This document shows positions 20,641 to 32,902 of a stretch of DNA of 64,000 nucleotides, one piece after another; the stretch's first letter is position 1, and every line of letters starts with the position of its first letter. This DNA comes from Meconema thalassinum (Eukaryota > Arthropoda > Insecta > Orthoptera > Tettigoniidae). Location: positions 131,158,533 through 131,222,532 of the forward strand of contig OX336393.1 of NCBI GenBank assembly GCA_946902985.2, read 5' to 3'. The position numbers and the translations under genes were made by a program. The notes under the pieces were generated by a model that was given only the letters and a program-made list of their open reading frames with translations, was not told the origin of the DNA and made no database searches.

Positions 20641-21278
20641 CTCGTGTCAGGTAACATACATATATAGAGAGGTGTGCAAATTATTAGACTAGATTCCAGT
20701 TTTCCAACATTTAATGTTATACTTTTCACGACTTAATGCAGTAAGAATGTTTGCAAGGCACTGAAATTACTTAAAATGCTTAACCAATTGGCTTAATTAT
20801 ATTTTATTTTAAGAAACACACGGTATAATGACTATTTTGTATTTTCTCTAAAAGACGAACCTTGCTAATGCAAAATGTGATATGTTTTGTTTTGAATACC
20901 CTATTCTAGTTATTTGGAGAAGACGGATGCAAAGTATATTTTACTGATGGTCCGTTCTTGATCTGTTCAAATGTTAATGGACCATGGCTTGAAATAACCT
21001 GATTTAGAGGGTACATTCCAAAGTTATTGAAAGAAAGAGAAAGCGGACTCAGCTCAGGCATCCCTCACAATCTCCAAATTCAAAAATTCTAGACACAGTT
21101 ACATATGGAAAAGTCCATACGGAAGAAAACTTCACTAAGTATGGTATGAAAATACGTCAGGAGGGGATCAATAAAATGCTTTAGAACAAAAGAATATGAA
21201 GGATTCAAATTCTAATAATATGCACACTTCTGTAAATCAATAAATAAAATAGGAACTCTCAAAAAGACAAACATTTCA
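20641..21278. other. Unassigned AT-rich sequence
   Basis: No gene. GTGTGCAAATTATTAGACTAG near 20672 resembles the end of some Tc1-like transposons, but no partner terminus or transposase remnant was found. Near 21045 a short segment resembles 18970 (CTCAGCTCAGG...ATCCCTC). Confidence 0.35.
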
Positions 21279-21785
21279 CTAAACAACGTTGGACCAATAT
21301 TTTTCAATGTCCCAGCCGTTGGGTGTAGCCTTCACTAGATCATCCATGGAGCACTGAAGAGGGCAGAGGAGGTGAGCTATGGTTTGTTCATCACCACAAT
21401 CACAGCAGGTCGACTCACAAGGTAGTTCCCATTTCTTAATGTTGCTCCCGGTTCTACAAACCACAGACCGTAACCTATTGTGACTCTTCCATATAGTCCA
21501 TGTTATCTTCGTTTCCTACAGGAAGACTTTCACATGGTCTACTCACCCATCAATATGAAGGCTTCTAGATCTCCAGGCATTTACTCTTAATGTTTGGGGT
21601 GGATTTTTCAGGTATTCAGTCGTATGCAGGGAACTACTCCTAGGCTTCAATCAATGATGAGCAGGTTGATAATCATGCAATGGATGTGCTTCAGATATAT
21701 CTACTTTCGATCTTTCATATCTGGCTGCAATTTCACGTCTGATATCTGGGTGTGCTAAGCGATAAAGTTTATCAAATGGTGTAGG
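21279..21785 (-). pseudogene. Jockey-like LINE, C-terminal tail of ORF2
   Basis: Degraded C-terminus of a non-LTR polyprotein: KLYRLAHPDIRREIAARYER, then TLRVNAWR, then NRLRSVVCRTG, a Cys/His cluster (CCDCGDEQTIAHLLCP) and a final NGWDIEKYWSNVV. Several stops lie in between. The Cys/His cluster after the RT is typical of Jockey-group elements. It abuts another tail of related type running the opposite way. Confidence 0.75.
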
Positions 21786-21794
21786 TTAGTGTCT

Positions 21795-22685
21795 CTGCCT
21801 TTCTGGATCTTTCAGCAGCATACGACAAAGTATGGAGGGAGGGAATGTTAGTAAAACTGATCAAGACAGTCCCTTGTATGTAAATTGTCTCTCTAATAGA
21901 CACGATGCTCAAAAATCGTCTACTTCAAGTTTACTCCAATCATACGAAGAGTAAGTTCCAGAAATTGAAAAATGGATTACCACAAGGCTCAGTTCTAGCT
22001 CCCAAGTTGTTTAATCTTTACACCCCCGATCATTGGCCTTGGTATACTCACCAGCTGAGTACTGTTCTGGCACATGGCAAAACAGTTCCCATACTTACTT
22101 GTGGACGTTCAACTTCGACAAACCATGCGAATAGTATCCGGCACGCTTCTACGTATCCCTATCCAATGGCTCCCGGTATTAAGCAACATCACACCACCTC
22201 ATCTAAGAAGACAAGACACCTCTCGTTCGATTATGCTCTATAATGCTGAATAATGAAGCTTTCCCTATTCACAATGTCATCCAGCTGTGTGTCACACCCC
22301 GACTTAAGTCTCGTCAACCTGCATGGAGAACCGCTTTAAACCTGGCATCCGGTGTATTCAATCCTATGGCTACGTGAAAAGCAGAATGGACATCGTGACC
22401 CCAACGAAGCTTCCTACGAATTGACAACCCAACTCTATAACCGTCGGGTTTCAACCTACCTTGCGCAACATGGTGCAAACTTAATCGTATACGTTGTGGG
22501 ACCGGAAGAACTGCCAGTAGATTTTTTAATGCGGATGGCAAGATTCTCCTCACTGCGACAGCAGCGAGGTAGCTCAAACAATCCAGCATATTGTGCAAGA
22601 CTGTCCACTTCGTGTTTCTCTTGATCTCTGGAAGAGCCAGCCCCAAAGCAGTTGTGTGGTTGGAAAACTCAAATATTCAAATTTA
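21795..22685 (+). pseudogene. Jockey-like LINE, RT to C-terminus
   Basis: Decayed RT with the catalytic block FLDLSAAYD, then KNGLPQGSVLAPKLFNLY, then IQWLPVL-type sequence, LNRIRCGTGR and a C-terminal QTVQHIVQDCP-like Cys/His region at about 22580-22630. At least five frameshifts or stops. The block with the second catalytic motif is missing or unrecognisable between about 22030 and 22080, suggesting an internal deletion. Confidence 0.75.
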
Positions 22686-23176
22686 GTATAATTATAATTA
22701 TGATATCAGTATATGATTCTTTTTTGATTTTCTGTATAGCATCATACGCTAAATACCTATTATCCCTATTATCTAATATATAAAAGTGAAAGGCTGTATG
22801 TATGTATGTGGGTGGGTTGGTTCCGTATACAAATCCACACCGTTCCACCAATCTCAACCATATTTTGCATACACATAGTTTAGGACCCAGAAAGAACCGC
22901 TGGCTACATGAATTTTCGATAGTCTTTCTCATTCCTCTGATTTCGGTCCTTTTGTACTCGAGCAAAGGCTAAAGTCATAAAATATACTCATGAAGGAACG
23001 GCAAGGCAGATCATTTCCATGGCAACATAGCTCAAGTCGAGACACGGCCGACTGGATAAGAATTGCGCTCTGCACTACCGGTATAGAAAATAAGGATCTT
23101 TACTTGAAATCCCGTTAGTTACTCAACTGCTCACACATCACTGTCAACCGAGTATAGCATAACAAAGACTTGACAC
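22686..23176 (+). other. Helitron-like non-coding fragment
   Basis: A TC-started AT-rich head (TCTAATATATAAAAGTG at 22770) is followed by ACAAATCCACACCGTTCCACC. That resembles the unit of the 128-bp minisatellite at 33.4-34.0 kb. No ORF. Confidence 0.45.
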
Positions 23177-23439
23177 TATCTACTATATATATATGTCAAA
23201 TACCACTCACTCACTCACTCACTCACTCATCCATTCATCACGAAATCTCAGAAACCACCGAACGGATTGGAATGAAATTTGGTATGCAGCTTCCTCAAGG
23301 GCCGAAAACGCCCACTAAGAAAGGATTTTTGGATATGCAGGTTCTAAAGGGGTGTTAAGGGGGTAGACCTGCATTTAATTGAATAGCAATATCTCACGAT
23401 TGGTTTCATTGGGGATGTGATACTCGGCATATAAACTCA

Positions 23440-24870
23440 TCATTAACAAGTAGTTCCGTGAAGAACTATACAGCCTATTTTCATATATCTTACTTATGTT
23501 AATTGCCACTATCAACATACACAATTTCAGTTTGATTGCTGTAATAGATTCGTAGATATTGAGAACCGACTAAATATTTCGGATGGTCGCCATGTTGGAT
23601 TTTATATATGTAGGTCCTAGAGTTATGTACTGTTACATGCAGATTATTGTGAACGTGTAGTATTCAAACTTCAATCGCATAATTAGGACACAAGAAAAAA
23701 CAAGGAGATTAAAATTTTTTTCACAGCTGCCATCTTGAGGTTATGGAAAAATTGAAATAAATTAGATGCCAGTGGATTAACATTCGGATAAAGATTTACT
23801 GTACCAAGTTTCACTGCACGTGGATGGTTAAATTACGAGAAACGTCCATGTGAATATTTATAATTCGCGTCACCGCCATGTTGGATTTGTGTTCACCAGG
23901 TTATTTAAAGTCCTATAGGTGAACTTAAGTTCATAGCCCCTATGAACATTAAAAAATGCAGTTTGATTGCTAAAATAGATTCGTAGATATTCAGTATCGT
24001 CTAAATATTTCGGATGGTCGCCATGTTGGATTGTTAAATGTATAGGCCATAGTGTCATGTACCATTAAAGGAAAAATATTGCGTAGGTTCATTATACAAA
24101 CTTTCACTTCGATCGCATGACTACATCACAAGAAATAAAAACTTAATTTTAAAATTCGCACTGCCGCCATCTTGAGGTTATGTAAACAATTGAACTACAT
24201 TAGATACCAGTGGATTACAATGTGTATAAATATTTCCTGTACCAGGTTTCAGTGCGCTTGGAACATTAAATCGCGAGAAAGGTCTATTTAAAATGTTCAA
24301 ATTCGCTTGGCCGCCATGTTCGTTTTGTAGTAAACCGGTTTTTGAAAATCTTATAGATGGACTTCCAGTAGTGCTCTTTATCTCCGTACAAAATTTTAGG
24401 GAGATACCGCTAATTGTTTCAGAGATATAGAATGCCGGTGAAATATTTCGCACATCCGCCATCTTGTGATTATGTAAACAATTGAACGAAGTTAGATGTC
24501 GGTGCATTACAATGTATATAAACATATACTGTACCAAGTTTCATTGCGTTTGGTTGGTCAAATCGCGAGAAACGACTATTTAAAAGTCGCAAATTCGCTT
24601 GGCCGCCATGTTGGTTTTGTAGTTACCAGGTTTTCAAAAGTCACATAAGTGAACTTATAGTAGTTCCCTCTATCACCATAGAAAATGTCAGGGTAATATC
24701 GGTAATAGTTTCGGAGATATTGAATGCTGGTGAAATATTTCGCACAGCCGCCATGTTGGATTGGTGAGTCCTAACAAAATTTGAAGGGCACGGTCGAGGT
24801 CGCCGGGAATAGTGCTATGAACTTTCCGAGTTTCATTGAAATCGCTCCTGCCGTTTAGATTTTATTAGGG
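23440..24870 (+). repeat. ~146-bp monomer array, family A copy 1
   Basis: Nine monomers carrying (C/T)GCCAT at 23588, 23728, 23874, 24019, 24165, 24312, 24457, 24604 and 24749, spacing 140-147 bp. Alternate monomers resemble each other (CCATGTTGG type and CCATCTTGAGG type), so the true repeat is a ~292-bp dimer. Followed by a (CA)n tract at about 24873-24922. Confidence 0.85.
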
Positions 24871-24943
24871 GGGGACACACACACGAATCACACACACACA
24901 CACACACACGCGCACACACACACGGACAAAAGGTGATCTCATA

Positions 24944-24973
24944 AGCCTATTTTTTCAAAATTGAAAATAGGCT
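24944..24973. repeat. Hairpin at the end of family A unit 1
   Basis: AGCCTATTTT (24944-24953) pairs with AAAATAGGCT (24964-24973). The same hairpin ends unit 2 (27116-27146), and half of it is seen reversed at 38285. It resembles a transposon terminal or subterminal palindrome. Confidence 0.7.
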
Positions 24974-25619
24974 AAAAATAGGAAGACACGTGTCTGAGGG
25001 TTTTTTGATGTGGTGTATATTATGAGGTGAAAGGGGTGAAAAGTAGGGGTTGAAAGATTCCTAACGGAGCGTGTATCTCTTAAACGACATAGGCGAGGAG
25101 TTTGAAACTCAGCGGAAAAAACAGCATAAAAATAAGTAAATAGGTGTTTGACCGTTCTTTCATAAATCCAATTTAAGGGGACCATGGGGAGGGGTGAAAT
25201 TATGGGAAAAAACAGGAAAGAAAGTGTCCTAACTAACTGATTGACTGATTGACTCACTCATCAAACTCAGGGGGGGGGGGGAACTGCTTTAAAGTAGGTA
25301 AATAGCTGATCGACAGTTTTGTTTTCATAAATCAAATTTAAGGGGTTCATGGGGATGGGTGACATTCTTAAAAAAGAAAATTGAAAGAAAATGTATTGAT
25401 CACTCACTCACTCACTCATCATCGCCCAGCCAAAATTATTGAAGTTAGAAACATGACAGTTTGTGGAAATGTTCATTGTATGTCAAAACCGTCCACTAAG
25501 GGAGGATTTTAGGATATTCAGGTTCTAAAGGGGTCTTAAGGGGGTTAAACCTGCATTTCATTGAATAACAATATCTCCCGATTGGTTTCATTGGGGGATT
25601 TGATACACGGCATATAAAC

Positions 25620-27030
25620 TCATCATTAAACAAGCAGTTCCGTGAAGAACTATACAGCCTATTTTCATATATCCTGCTCATGCTAATTGCCTCTATCAAC
25701 ATACAAAATTTCAGTTTAATTGCTGTAACAGATTCGTAGATATTGAGAACCGTCTAAATATTTCAGATGGTCGCCAGGTTGGATTTTTATTTTTGTACTA
25801 TTACATTAAGATTATTGTGTACGTGTGGTATTCAAACTGCAATCGCATGATTAGAACACAAGAAGTAAAAACGAGATTCTAAAATTACGCACAGCAGCCA
25901 TCTTGTGATTATGCAAACAATTGAAATAAATTAGATGCCAGCGGATCAACATTTGTATAAGCATTTAACGTGCAACGTTTCATGGCACTCGGATAGTTAA
26001 TTCGCGGGAAACGTCCATTTAAATATTTATACTTCGCGTCGCCGCCATGTTGGATTTGTACTCACCAGGTTACTGAAAGTCCTATAGGTGAACATATGTT
26101 CATAGTCTCTATGAACATTAAAAAAAATCAGTTTGGTTGCTGTAAAAGATTCATAGATATTGAGAACCGTCTAAATATTTCGGAAGCTCGCCATTTAGGA
26201 TTGTTATATGTATAGGCCATAGAGTTATGTACCATTCAAGACAATTATTGCCTAGGTTCATTATTCAAACTTTCACTTCGATCGCATGATTACGACACAA
26301 GAAATAAAAACTTAATTTTAAAATTTCGCACAGCCGCCATCTTGAGGTTATCTAAACAATTGAATTAAATTAGATGGCAGTGCATTACAATCTGCAAAAT
26401 CATTTACTGTACCACATTTCACAGCGCTCAGAGAGTTAAATCACGAGAAAAGTCTATTAAAATATTCCAAATTCGCTTGGTTGGCATGTTCGTTTTGTAC
26501 TTTACAGGTTTATGAAATATACATAGGTAAACTTGTATCAGTACCCTTTATCACCGTACAAAATTGCAGGGTGATATCTGTAATAGTTTCGGAGATATAG
26601 AGTGTCAGTTAAATATTTCGCACAGCCGCCATTTTGAGGTAATATAAACAATTGAACTAAATTAGACTTCAGTGCATTACAATGTGTATAAACACTTGCA
26701 GTACCAAGTTTCATTAGGTTTGGATAGTTAAATCGCGAGAAAAGTCTATTTAAATGTCTCAAATTCGCTTGGCCGCCATGTTGGTTTTGTAGTCACCAGG
26801 TTTTTGAAAGGCTCATAGGTGAACTTCTAGTAGTGCCCTATATCACCGTACACAATTTCAGGGCGATATCGGTAATAGTTTCGGAGATATTGAATTCTAG
26901 TGAAATATTTCGCACAGCCGCCATGTTGGATTGGTGAGACGTAACACAATTTGGAGGGCACGGTCGAGGTCGCCGGGAATAGTGCTATGAACTTACCGAG
27001 TTTCATTGAAATCGCTCCAGCCGTTTAGAT
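25620..27030 (+). repeat. ~146-bp monomer array, family A copy 2
   Basis: Nine motif positions: 25772, 25896, 26043, 26189, 26335, 26482, 26627, 26774, 26919. Same dimeric structure as copy 1, moderately diverged; the first interval is 124 bp, a deletion. Followed by (CA)n around 27040-27095 and a hairpin. Confidence 0.85.
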
Positions 27031-27115
27031 TTTATTAGGGGGACACACACACACACCTCACACACACACACACACACACACGCACACACACACACGGACA
27101 AAAGGTGATCTCATA

Positions 27116-27146
27116 AGCCTATTTTTTACAAAATTGAAAATAGGCT
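27116..27146. repeat. Hairpin at the end of family A unit 2
   Basis: AGCCTATTTT (27116-27125) and AAAATAGGCT (27137-27146) with an 11-nt loop. Same context (GTGATCTCATA upstream) as the hairpin at 24944. Confidence 0.7.
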
Positions 27147-29200
27147 AAAAATAAGAAGACATGTGTCTGAGGGTTTTTCGATGTGGTGTATATTATGAGG
27201 TGAAAGGGGGTGAAAGATGGGGGTTTAAGGATTCCTAACGGAGCGTGTATCTCTTTAACGACATTGGCGAGGAGTTTGAAACTCAGCGGAAAAAAATCAG
27301 CTTAAAATAAGTAAATAGGTGTTCGAGCGTTCTTTTTTTTCATAAATCCAATTTAAGGTGCCCATGTGGAGGGCTGATATTCTGGGGGGAAAAACAGGGA
27401 AGGAAGTGTCCTAACCGATTGACTCACTCACTCTTCAAACTCAGGGGGAAAAACTGCTTCAAAATAAGTAAATATGTGTTCGACATTTTTTTTTTTGATA
27501 AATCAAATTTAAGGGGTTCATCGGGAGGGGTGAAAACCTGAAGAAAAAAATATGAAAGATTATGTCCTGACTCACTCACTCACTCATCATCGCTCAGCCA
27601 AAAATATTGAAGTTGGAAACATGGCATTTTGGGTATATGTTCGTTGTATGTCAAAACCGTACACTAAGGGAGGATTTTTGGATATTCAGGTTCTAAAGTG
27701 GTCTTAAGGGAGTTAAACCTGCATTTCATGGAATAACAATATCTCACGAGTGGTTTCATTTGTGGATGTGATACTCGGCATATAAACTAATCATTAGAAA
27801 TAAGCAGACATGTGTCTAAGGGTTTTTCGATGTGGTGTATTATTATGAGGTGAAAGGGGTGAAAAGTGGGGGGTCGAAGGATTCCAAACGGAGCGTGTAG
27901 GCCTATCTCTTAAACGACATAGGCTAGAAATTTGAAACTCAGCGAAAAAATCAGCTTAAAATAAGTAAATCGGTGTTCAACCGTTTTTTCATAAATTAAT
28001 TTAAGGGGCCAATGGGGTGTGGTGAAATTCTGGGGGAAAAAGGGAGAGAAAGTGTCATAACTGGCTGACTAACTCACTCACTCATCAAACTCAGGGGAAA
28101 AAGACAGCTTAAAAATAAGTTAATAGGTGTTCAAGTGTTTTTTCATCAATCCAATTTAAGGGGCCCATGGGGAGGGGTGAAATTCTGGTAAAAATTATTG
28201 AAAGAAAAAGTCCTGTCTGACTCACTCACTCATCACGCCCAGAGAAAACTATTAAAGTTGGAAACATGAAATTTTGGGAATATGTTCGCTGTATGTCGAA
28301 AACGTCAACTAAGGAATGATTTTTGTTTATTCGGGTTTTAAAGAGGTGTTATGGGGGTAAACTTGCATTTCATTGAATAACGATATCTCATGAGTTGCTA
28401 CTTTGGGGATGTGATATTCGGTATATAAACTAATCATTAAAAATCATCGAACATGTCTAATGGTTTATCGATGTGGTGTATATTATGAGGTGAAAGGGGT
28501 GAAAATTGGGGGTTGAGGGATTCTTAACGGAGCGTCTATCTCATAAACGACATAGGCCAGAAGTTTGAAATTCGGCGAAAAAAACAGCTTAAATATAAGT
28601 AAATAGGTGTTCAACCTTTTTTTCATAAATCCAATTTAAGGGGCCCTTGGAGAGGGGTGAAATTCTTGGGGGAAAACAGGAAAGAAATGTCCTAACTCAC
28701 TCACTCATCAAACTCAGGGGGGAAGAACATCTCAAAAATAAGTAAATATGTGTTCGACCGTATTTTTTTCATAAATACAATTTAAGGGGTTCATGAGAGG
28801 GGTGAAATTCTGCAAAATAAATGAAAGATGATGTCCTGACTTACTCACTCATCATCGCCCAGCCAAAATTATTGAAGTTAGAAACGTGACATTTTTGGGC
28901 TATGTTCGTTGTATGTCGAAAACGTCCACAAAGGAAGTTTTTTTGGATATTCAGATTCTAAAGGGGTATTAAGGGGGTAGAATTGCATTTAATTGAATAA
29001 CAATATCTCCCGATTGGTTTCCTTGGGGATGGGATTCTCGGCATATAAACTCATCATTAAAATTAAGCAGACATATGTCTAAGGGTGTATATTATGAGGT
29101 GAAAGGGGTGAAAAGTGGGGGTTGGAAGATTCCTAACGCAGCGTGTATCTCTTAAACGACATAGGCGAGGAGTTTGAAACTCGGAGGTTACCAATCAGCT

Positions 29201-29203
<3 letters not shown>

Positions 29204-29257
<54 letters not shown>

Positions 29258-29272
29258 ACAAATAAATAAATA
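29204..29272. repeat. (TAAA)n microsatellite
   Basis: About 17 nearly perfect TAAA units, one AAAC variant, inside a ~0.6-kb unit. Confidence 0.9.
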
Positions 29273-29545
29273 AAATAATTAGGTGTTCGACCGTTTGTTC
29301 ATAAATCCAATTTAAGGGGCCTATGGGGAGGGCTGAAATTTTGGAAGAAAAACGTTCACTAAGGAAGGATTTTTGGATGTTCACTCTCATCGACCAACCA
29401 AAACTATTAAAGTTAGAAGAATGATATTTTGGGGATATGTTTGTTGTATGCCGAAAACGTCTACTAAGGAGGGATTTTTGGTTATTCAGGTTCTAAAGGG
29501 GTGTTAACGAGGTTAAACCTGCATTTCATTGAATAACAATATGAC

Positions 29546-30053
29546 ACGACTATGACGCGAGCTAAGCAAGACTAAAAATGAGATGGTGTGTGTCTGTGTA
29601 TTACTCAATCATGCAAGTACCACTGGTCCGATTTACATGAATTTTATATGGAAGTAGCTGATTTACCTGGTTAACATATAGGCTACTTTTGATTTCAATA
29701 CTTTGCACTCTTTAAAGATGGCGACCATTTTAGTGACGTCACTACATCCTTTGGTTTCAAACTTTCATATTTCCATTTCAAATAAAAAGAGAACGCTAAG
29801 AAATAGCAAACTTTTGATGGCATATACGAGGTTTAAAGTTACATTTTCTATCCGAAAGGTATCTCCAACGGTTAGCGAGTAAAACCTAAATTTGTGCTAT
29901 AAAACACGGTCAACGCCGAGCGGTGTAGTTGGACAAAATGTTCATTCCTTAATCTCCCTCTGCGCAGCACCTCGCCTATCCCCTGTTTTAACTGTCACCT
30001 TCACATTTTAATTTATTTATGACGCGTATCGAAGCACGGGTACTTCAGCTAGT
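29546..30053 (+). mobile_element. Helitron-type 3' end, non-coding
   Basis: AT-rich segment with the phrase GGTCCGATTTACATGAATTTT, ending GAAGCACGGGTACTTCAGCTAGT at 30053. A GC-rich partial hairpin (GAAGcacgggtaCTTC) just upstream of a CTAG(T) terminus is the hallmark of Helitron 3' ends. No Rep/Hel coding sequence here. Confidence 0.6.
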
Positions 30054-30560
30054 ATATTACAATTGTGAAAATCTGTGTGTCTGTGAGTGTGTGTGTGTTA
30101 GTTTGTTACCTCTTGACACTAAAACGGCTGGACGGATTTGGATGAAATTTGAAATGGAGACAGCTTTTACGCTGGGATAACATATAGGCTGCCTTTCATC
30201 CGGAAATAAATCATTGTTCCCGCGGAACGGGCAACATAACTGAAAAGTCACAAAAATACTCAACCGGGACAAAATATCGAAGTTATCGCATAAAGACCGG
30301 ACAAAGTTCTTTTTACGCCCCTCGATGCAAGAAATAATACTCGGTATGTCCCTATGGGACACCGAAAACTACATTTTAAGGCCCTAAAACCAACAGTTTC
30401 AAAGATATTCGCAGAAAACTATCTTCACTCTGATAAACTGATGAACTAATGGCAAGTCCGTTTCCATGGCAACTGAACCTCAAGGTATGACTTCCGATTT
30501 TCTATATATCACTGTAGGAGGCAATGCCAATCCATTATCTTTTTCAAGAGATATATAAAC
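30054..30560 (+). other. Helitron-like non-coding segment
   Basis: Contains AAAACGGCTGGACGGATTTGGA followed by TGAAATTTG, a motif shared loosely with the units at 23262 and 24835. No gene. Confidence 0.4.
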
Positions 30561-30568
30561 ACAAGAAC

Positions 30569-30832
30569 AGGGTAGCGTGCCTGCCTCCCATCCGGAGGCC
30601 CCGGGTTCGATTCCCGGATCCGTTAGAGAATTTAGACACTGACGTGAGGGCTGCAACGGAGTTCACTCAGCTTCCTGAGGACAACTGAGTAACTGTCTGA
30701 TAGAGAGGCCGCGCCCCGGTCACGAAGAACAAGATAAACGGCCGAGGGAACACGATGCACTGACTACGCGCGTCACCACAACATCTGCAGGCCAAATGGC
30801 TGGGAAGCGGTCGCATGATAGGCCTAGGCCCT
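30569..30832 (+). repeat. tRNA-derived SINE, second family, diverged copy
   Basis: B box GGGTTCGATTCCC at about 30603-30615; body GACGTGAGGGCTGCAACGG and CTGCAGGCCAAATGGCTGGG, matching 19949-20232. Confidence 0.8.
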
Positions 30833-31392
30833 TCATGGTCTGTAGCGTCTTCTAATACCACTTTTAATTTTTAAACACTACAGTAGCGGCTACTAAATAA
30901 AGGTAGCGATATAGCTATGTTCAATTTCATAAACACTGGGCTTACAAATCCCGTATAGTTAAGTACAAATATCAGTCTGGTCGTTATTTCAGTAGCAACG
31001 AAGCTCTGTGACGGCTATTGCCGTTTCCGTAACACTTAAGGCATCCCGCCGTCACATACCTCAATGTGCACTTACAAAATTGTGAACCAATCTATTTTAC
31101 TGAAAAGAACTTCTACGAGCGAGTATCCACTCTGGTAAAAACCACACTCACCACCTTTTCCAAAATGTTCACAAGACATTATTTTTAAAGCACTCTTCTG
31201 TATGTTGAGGTACAGAGATATGCCACATGGAAAGATACAATAAAATGTTGGCAAATCTGAGTTCAAGGAACTGCTGTCCAGAATAGGCTTTCGGTACAGG
31301 TTATGCAGCCCATGTTCGTAACATGGAATGTTTTCCTTTGACAATGCATCTGCACCATGTGCGAGGGCAACGCATTTCAAAGATCTCTAAAA
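30833..31392. other. Unassigned sequence
   Basis: AT-rich with no recognisable gene or repeat. Confidence 0.6.
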
Positions 31393-32245
31393 ACACAATA
31401 ATCAGGAAATTGGAGAAAAATTTAAAGTGGGAGCGAAGATTCAAGGAGAAATAATTAATTTTCATCTTTGATATTTGCTGATGACATCGTCACCTTAGCC
31501 GATACGCCAGAGGATCTGAACGAGTTTTTGAATGGTATGGGCTCCGTCTTGAGGAAGGAATTCATGATGAAAATCAATAAAAGTACAACAAAATTATTGG
31601 AATGCAGCCGAAATAAATCAGAAACCTCTATGGACCTCAAATTGGCAGGTGAAACGCTACAGGAAGTAGGATACTTCTGTTACTTAGGAAGCAAAATATC
31701 CAGTGATGGACGAAGCAAAGAGGATATAAAAAGCAGGTTGGCTCAGGCAAGGAATGCATTCCTACAGAAAAGGAATCTGTTGACATCGATTATAGATTTA
31801 GGTATTAGGAAGTCATTTTTGAAAGCTTTTGTCTGGAGCGTGACACTATAAGGAAGTAAAACTTGGGCTAATGGTGCAGCAGAAAAGAGGAGAATTGAAG
31901 CGTTTGAAATGTGGTGTTACAGGAGAATGATGAAGATCGGATGGATAGATAGGGTAACAAATGAAGAGGTATTAAGACGAATGAGAGAGGGGAGTTGTTT
32001 CTGGCGACTGCTAATGAAGGGAAGAGATAGATTGGTAGGACACATAAATAAGACACCCAGGAATAGAAAGCTTAGTTATGGATGGGAGGGTCGAGGACAA
32101 GAACTGTAGGGGTAGACCAGGGTTAAACATATTGCCTCGGATGTAGGGTGTGGTTGCTATGTAGGGATGAAACGATTAGCTCAGGAGAGGGAGACATGGG
32201 GTGTTGCATCAAACCAGTCAAAAAACTGAAGACTCAAACAACAAC
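31393..32245 (+). pseudogene. RTE-like LINE, RT C-terminal part
   Basis: 5'-truncated LINE. Catalytic block FADDIVTLADTPEDLNEF, then CYLGSKISSDGRSKEDIKSR, LGIRKSFLKAFVWSVTL, then FEMWCYRRMMKIGWIDRVTNEEVLRRM and a C-terminal MKRLAQERETWGVASNQS. A TAA splits the frame at about 31849, and further breaks occur after 32100. The end is followed by CAACAACAA-type sequence. The same family supplies the fragment at 63722-64000. Confidence 0.88.
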
Positions 32246-32902
32246 AATCGGGAATTTTAATTAATTAGAGAGGCATGTGAGGAAAAAGGGTTGTTGGAGA
32301 ATTTCAATCCCTGGGATGTAACACTGGGAGAGACTACATAATGTACATCAGCGGCCAAGGTGAGAGATAATTTACTATAGGTCTATTAATAGCGACATGT
32401 TGACGTTCAAATCATCAATAAGTGTGGCAAAATTACACCCAGAATAGCTTAAGGAAAAATACTTTTAATTCCCCATATTCCGATAGATTTGCTATTCCAG
32501 TGTGCAAGAGTGCAGTTCCCTCTTCAAACAATATTCGCAATTTCTATTAACAAAGCACAATGACACACACTTAACAGCAGCAGGTGTACATTTAGACAAA
32601 ACCATTTTCTCCCATGGGCAACGGTATGTGGCGAGCTCGCGAGTATCCGGACAACAAAATGATTATGTCTCCGCAGAAGATGGCAAAACCAAAAACGTAA
32701 TTTTAAAATGTGTTCATATAATGTAACATCGTACCCTGCAGACTTTGACAACGTTGCTGCTCATATCAATATACTGTATGTATCAGAATTTTCAGAATTA
32801 GAATTGACCCACCTGTAGCCGCGATTGCTGTAATAGAATAGACCAATTAATGCATCGTCCCCATTGTCTTGATCGCGAGCGAAGCCGTGGGTACCTGCTA
32901 GT
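32246..32902 (+). other. Unassigned sequence ending in a Helitron-type 3' terminus
   Basis: Mostly unrecognised. The last bases, GAGCGAAGCCGTGGGTACC followed by TGCTAGT, end at 32902 and match the Helitron 3' pattern (GC-rich, ending CTAG followed by T). Confidence 0.5.

Larger units (their letters stand above)
23177..29545 (+). repeat. Helitron-like higher-order tandem-repeat region
   Basis: Non-coding block starting TCTACTATATATATATG and (CACT)n. A ~2.17-kb super-unit is present twice: the landmark GGTTCTAAAGGGGT-like sequence recurs near 23340, 25520 and 27688. Each super-unit holds a nine-monomer array, a (CA)n tract, a hairpin and a GAGGTGAAAGGGG module. It then continues as shorter ~0.6-kb units with the GAGGTGAAAGGGG landmark at 27197, 27847, 28487 and 29096. 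Long-range tandem organisation without coding potential fits a non-autonomous Helitron/Helentron-like element or satellite. The assignment is inferred. Confidence 0.7.

Noticed and set aside
20660..21000. Tc1/mariner-like element suggested by GTGTGCAAATTATTAGACTAG
   Set aside because: No matching inverted terminus and no transposase remnant.
23177..29545. CRISPR-like array, because of regularly spaced repeats
   Set aside because: Repeat units are 145-650 bp with diverged copies and no short repeat/unique spacer structure; the genome is eukaryotic.
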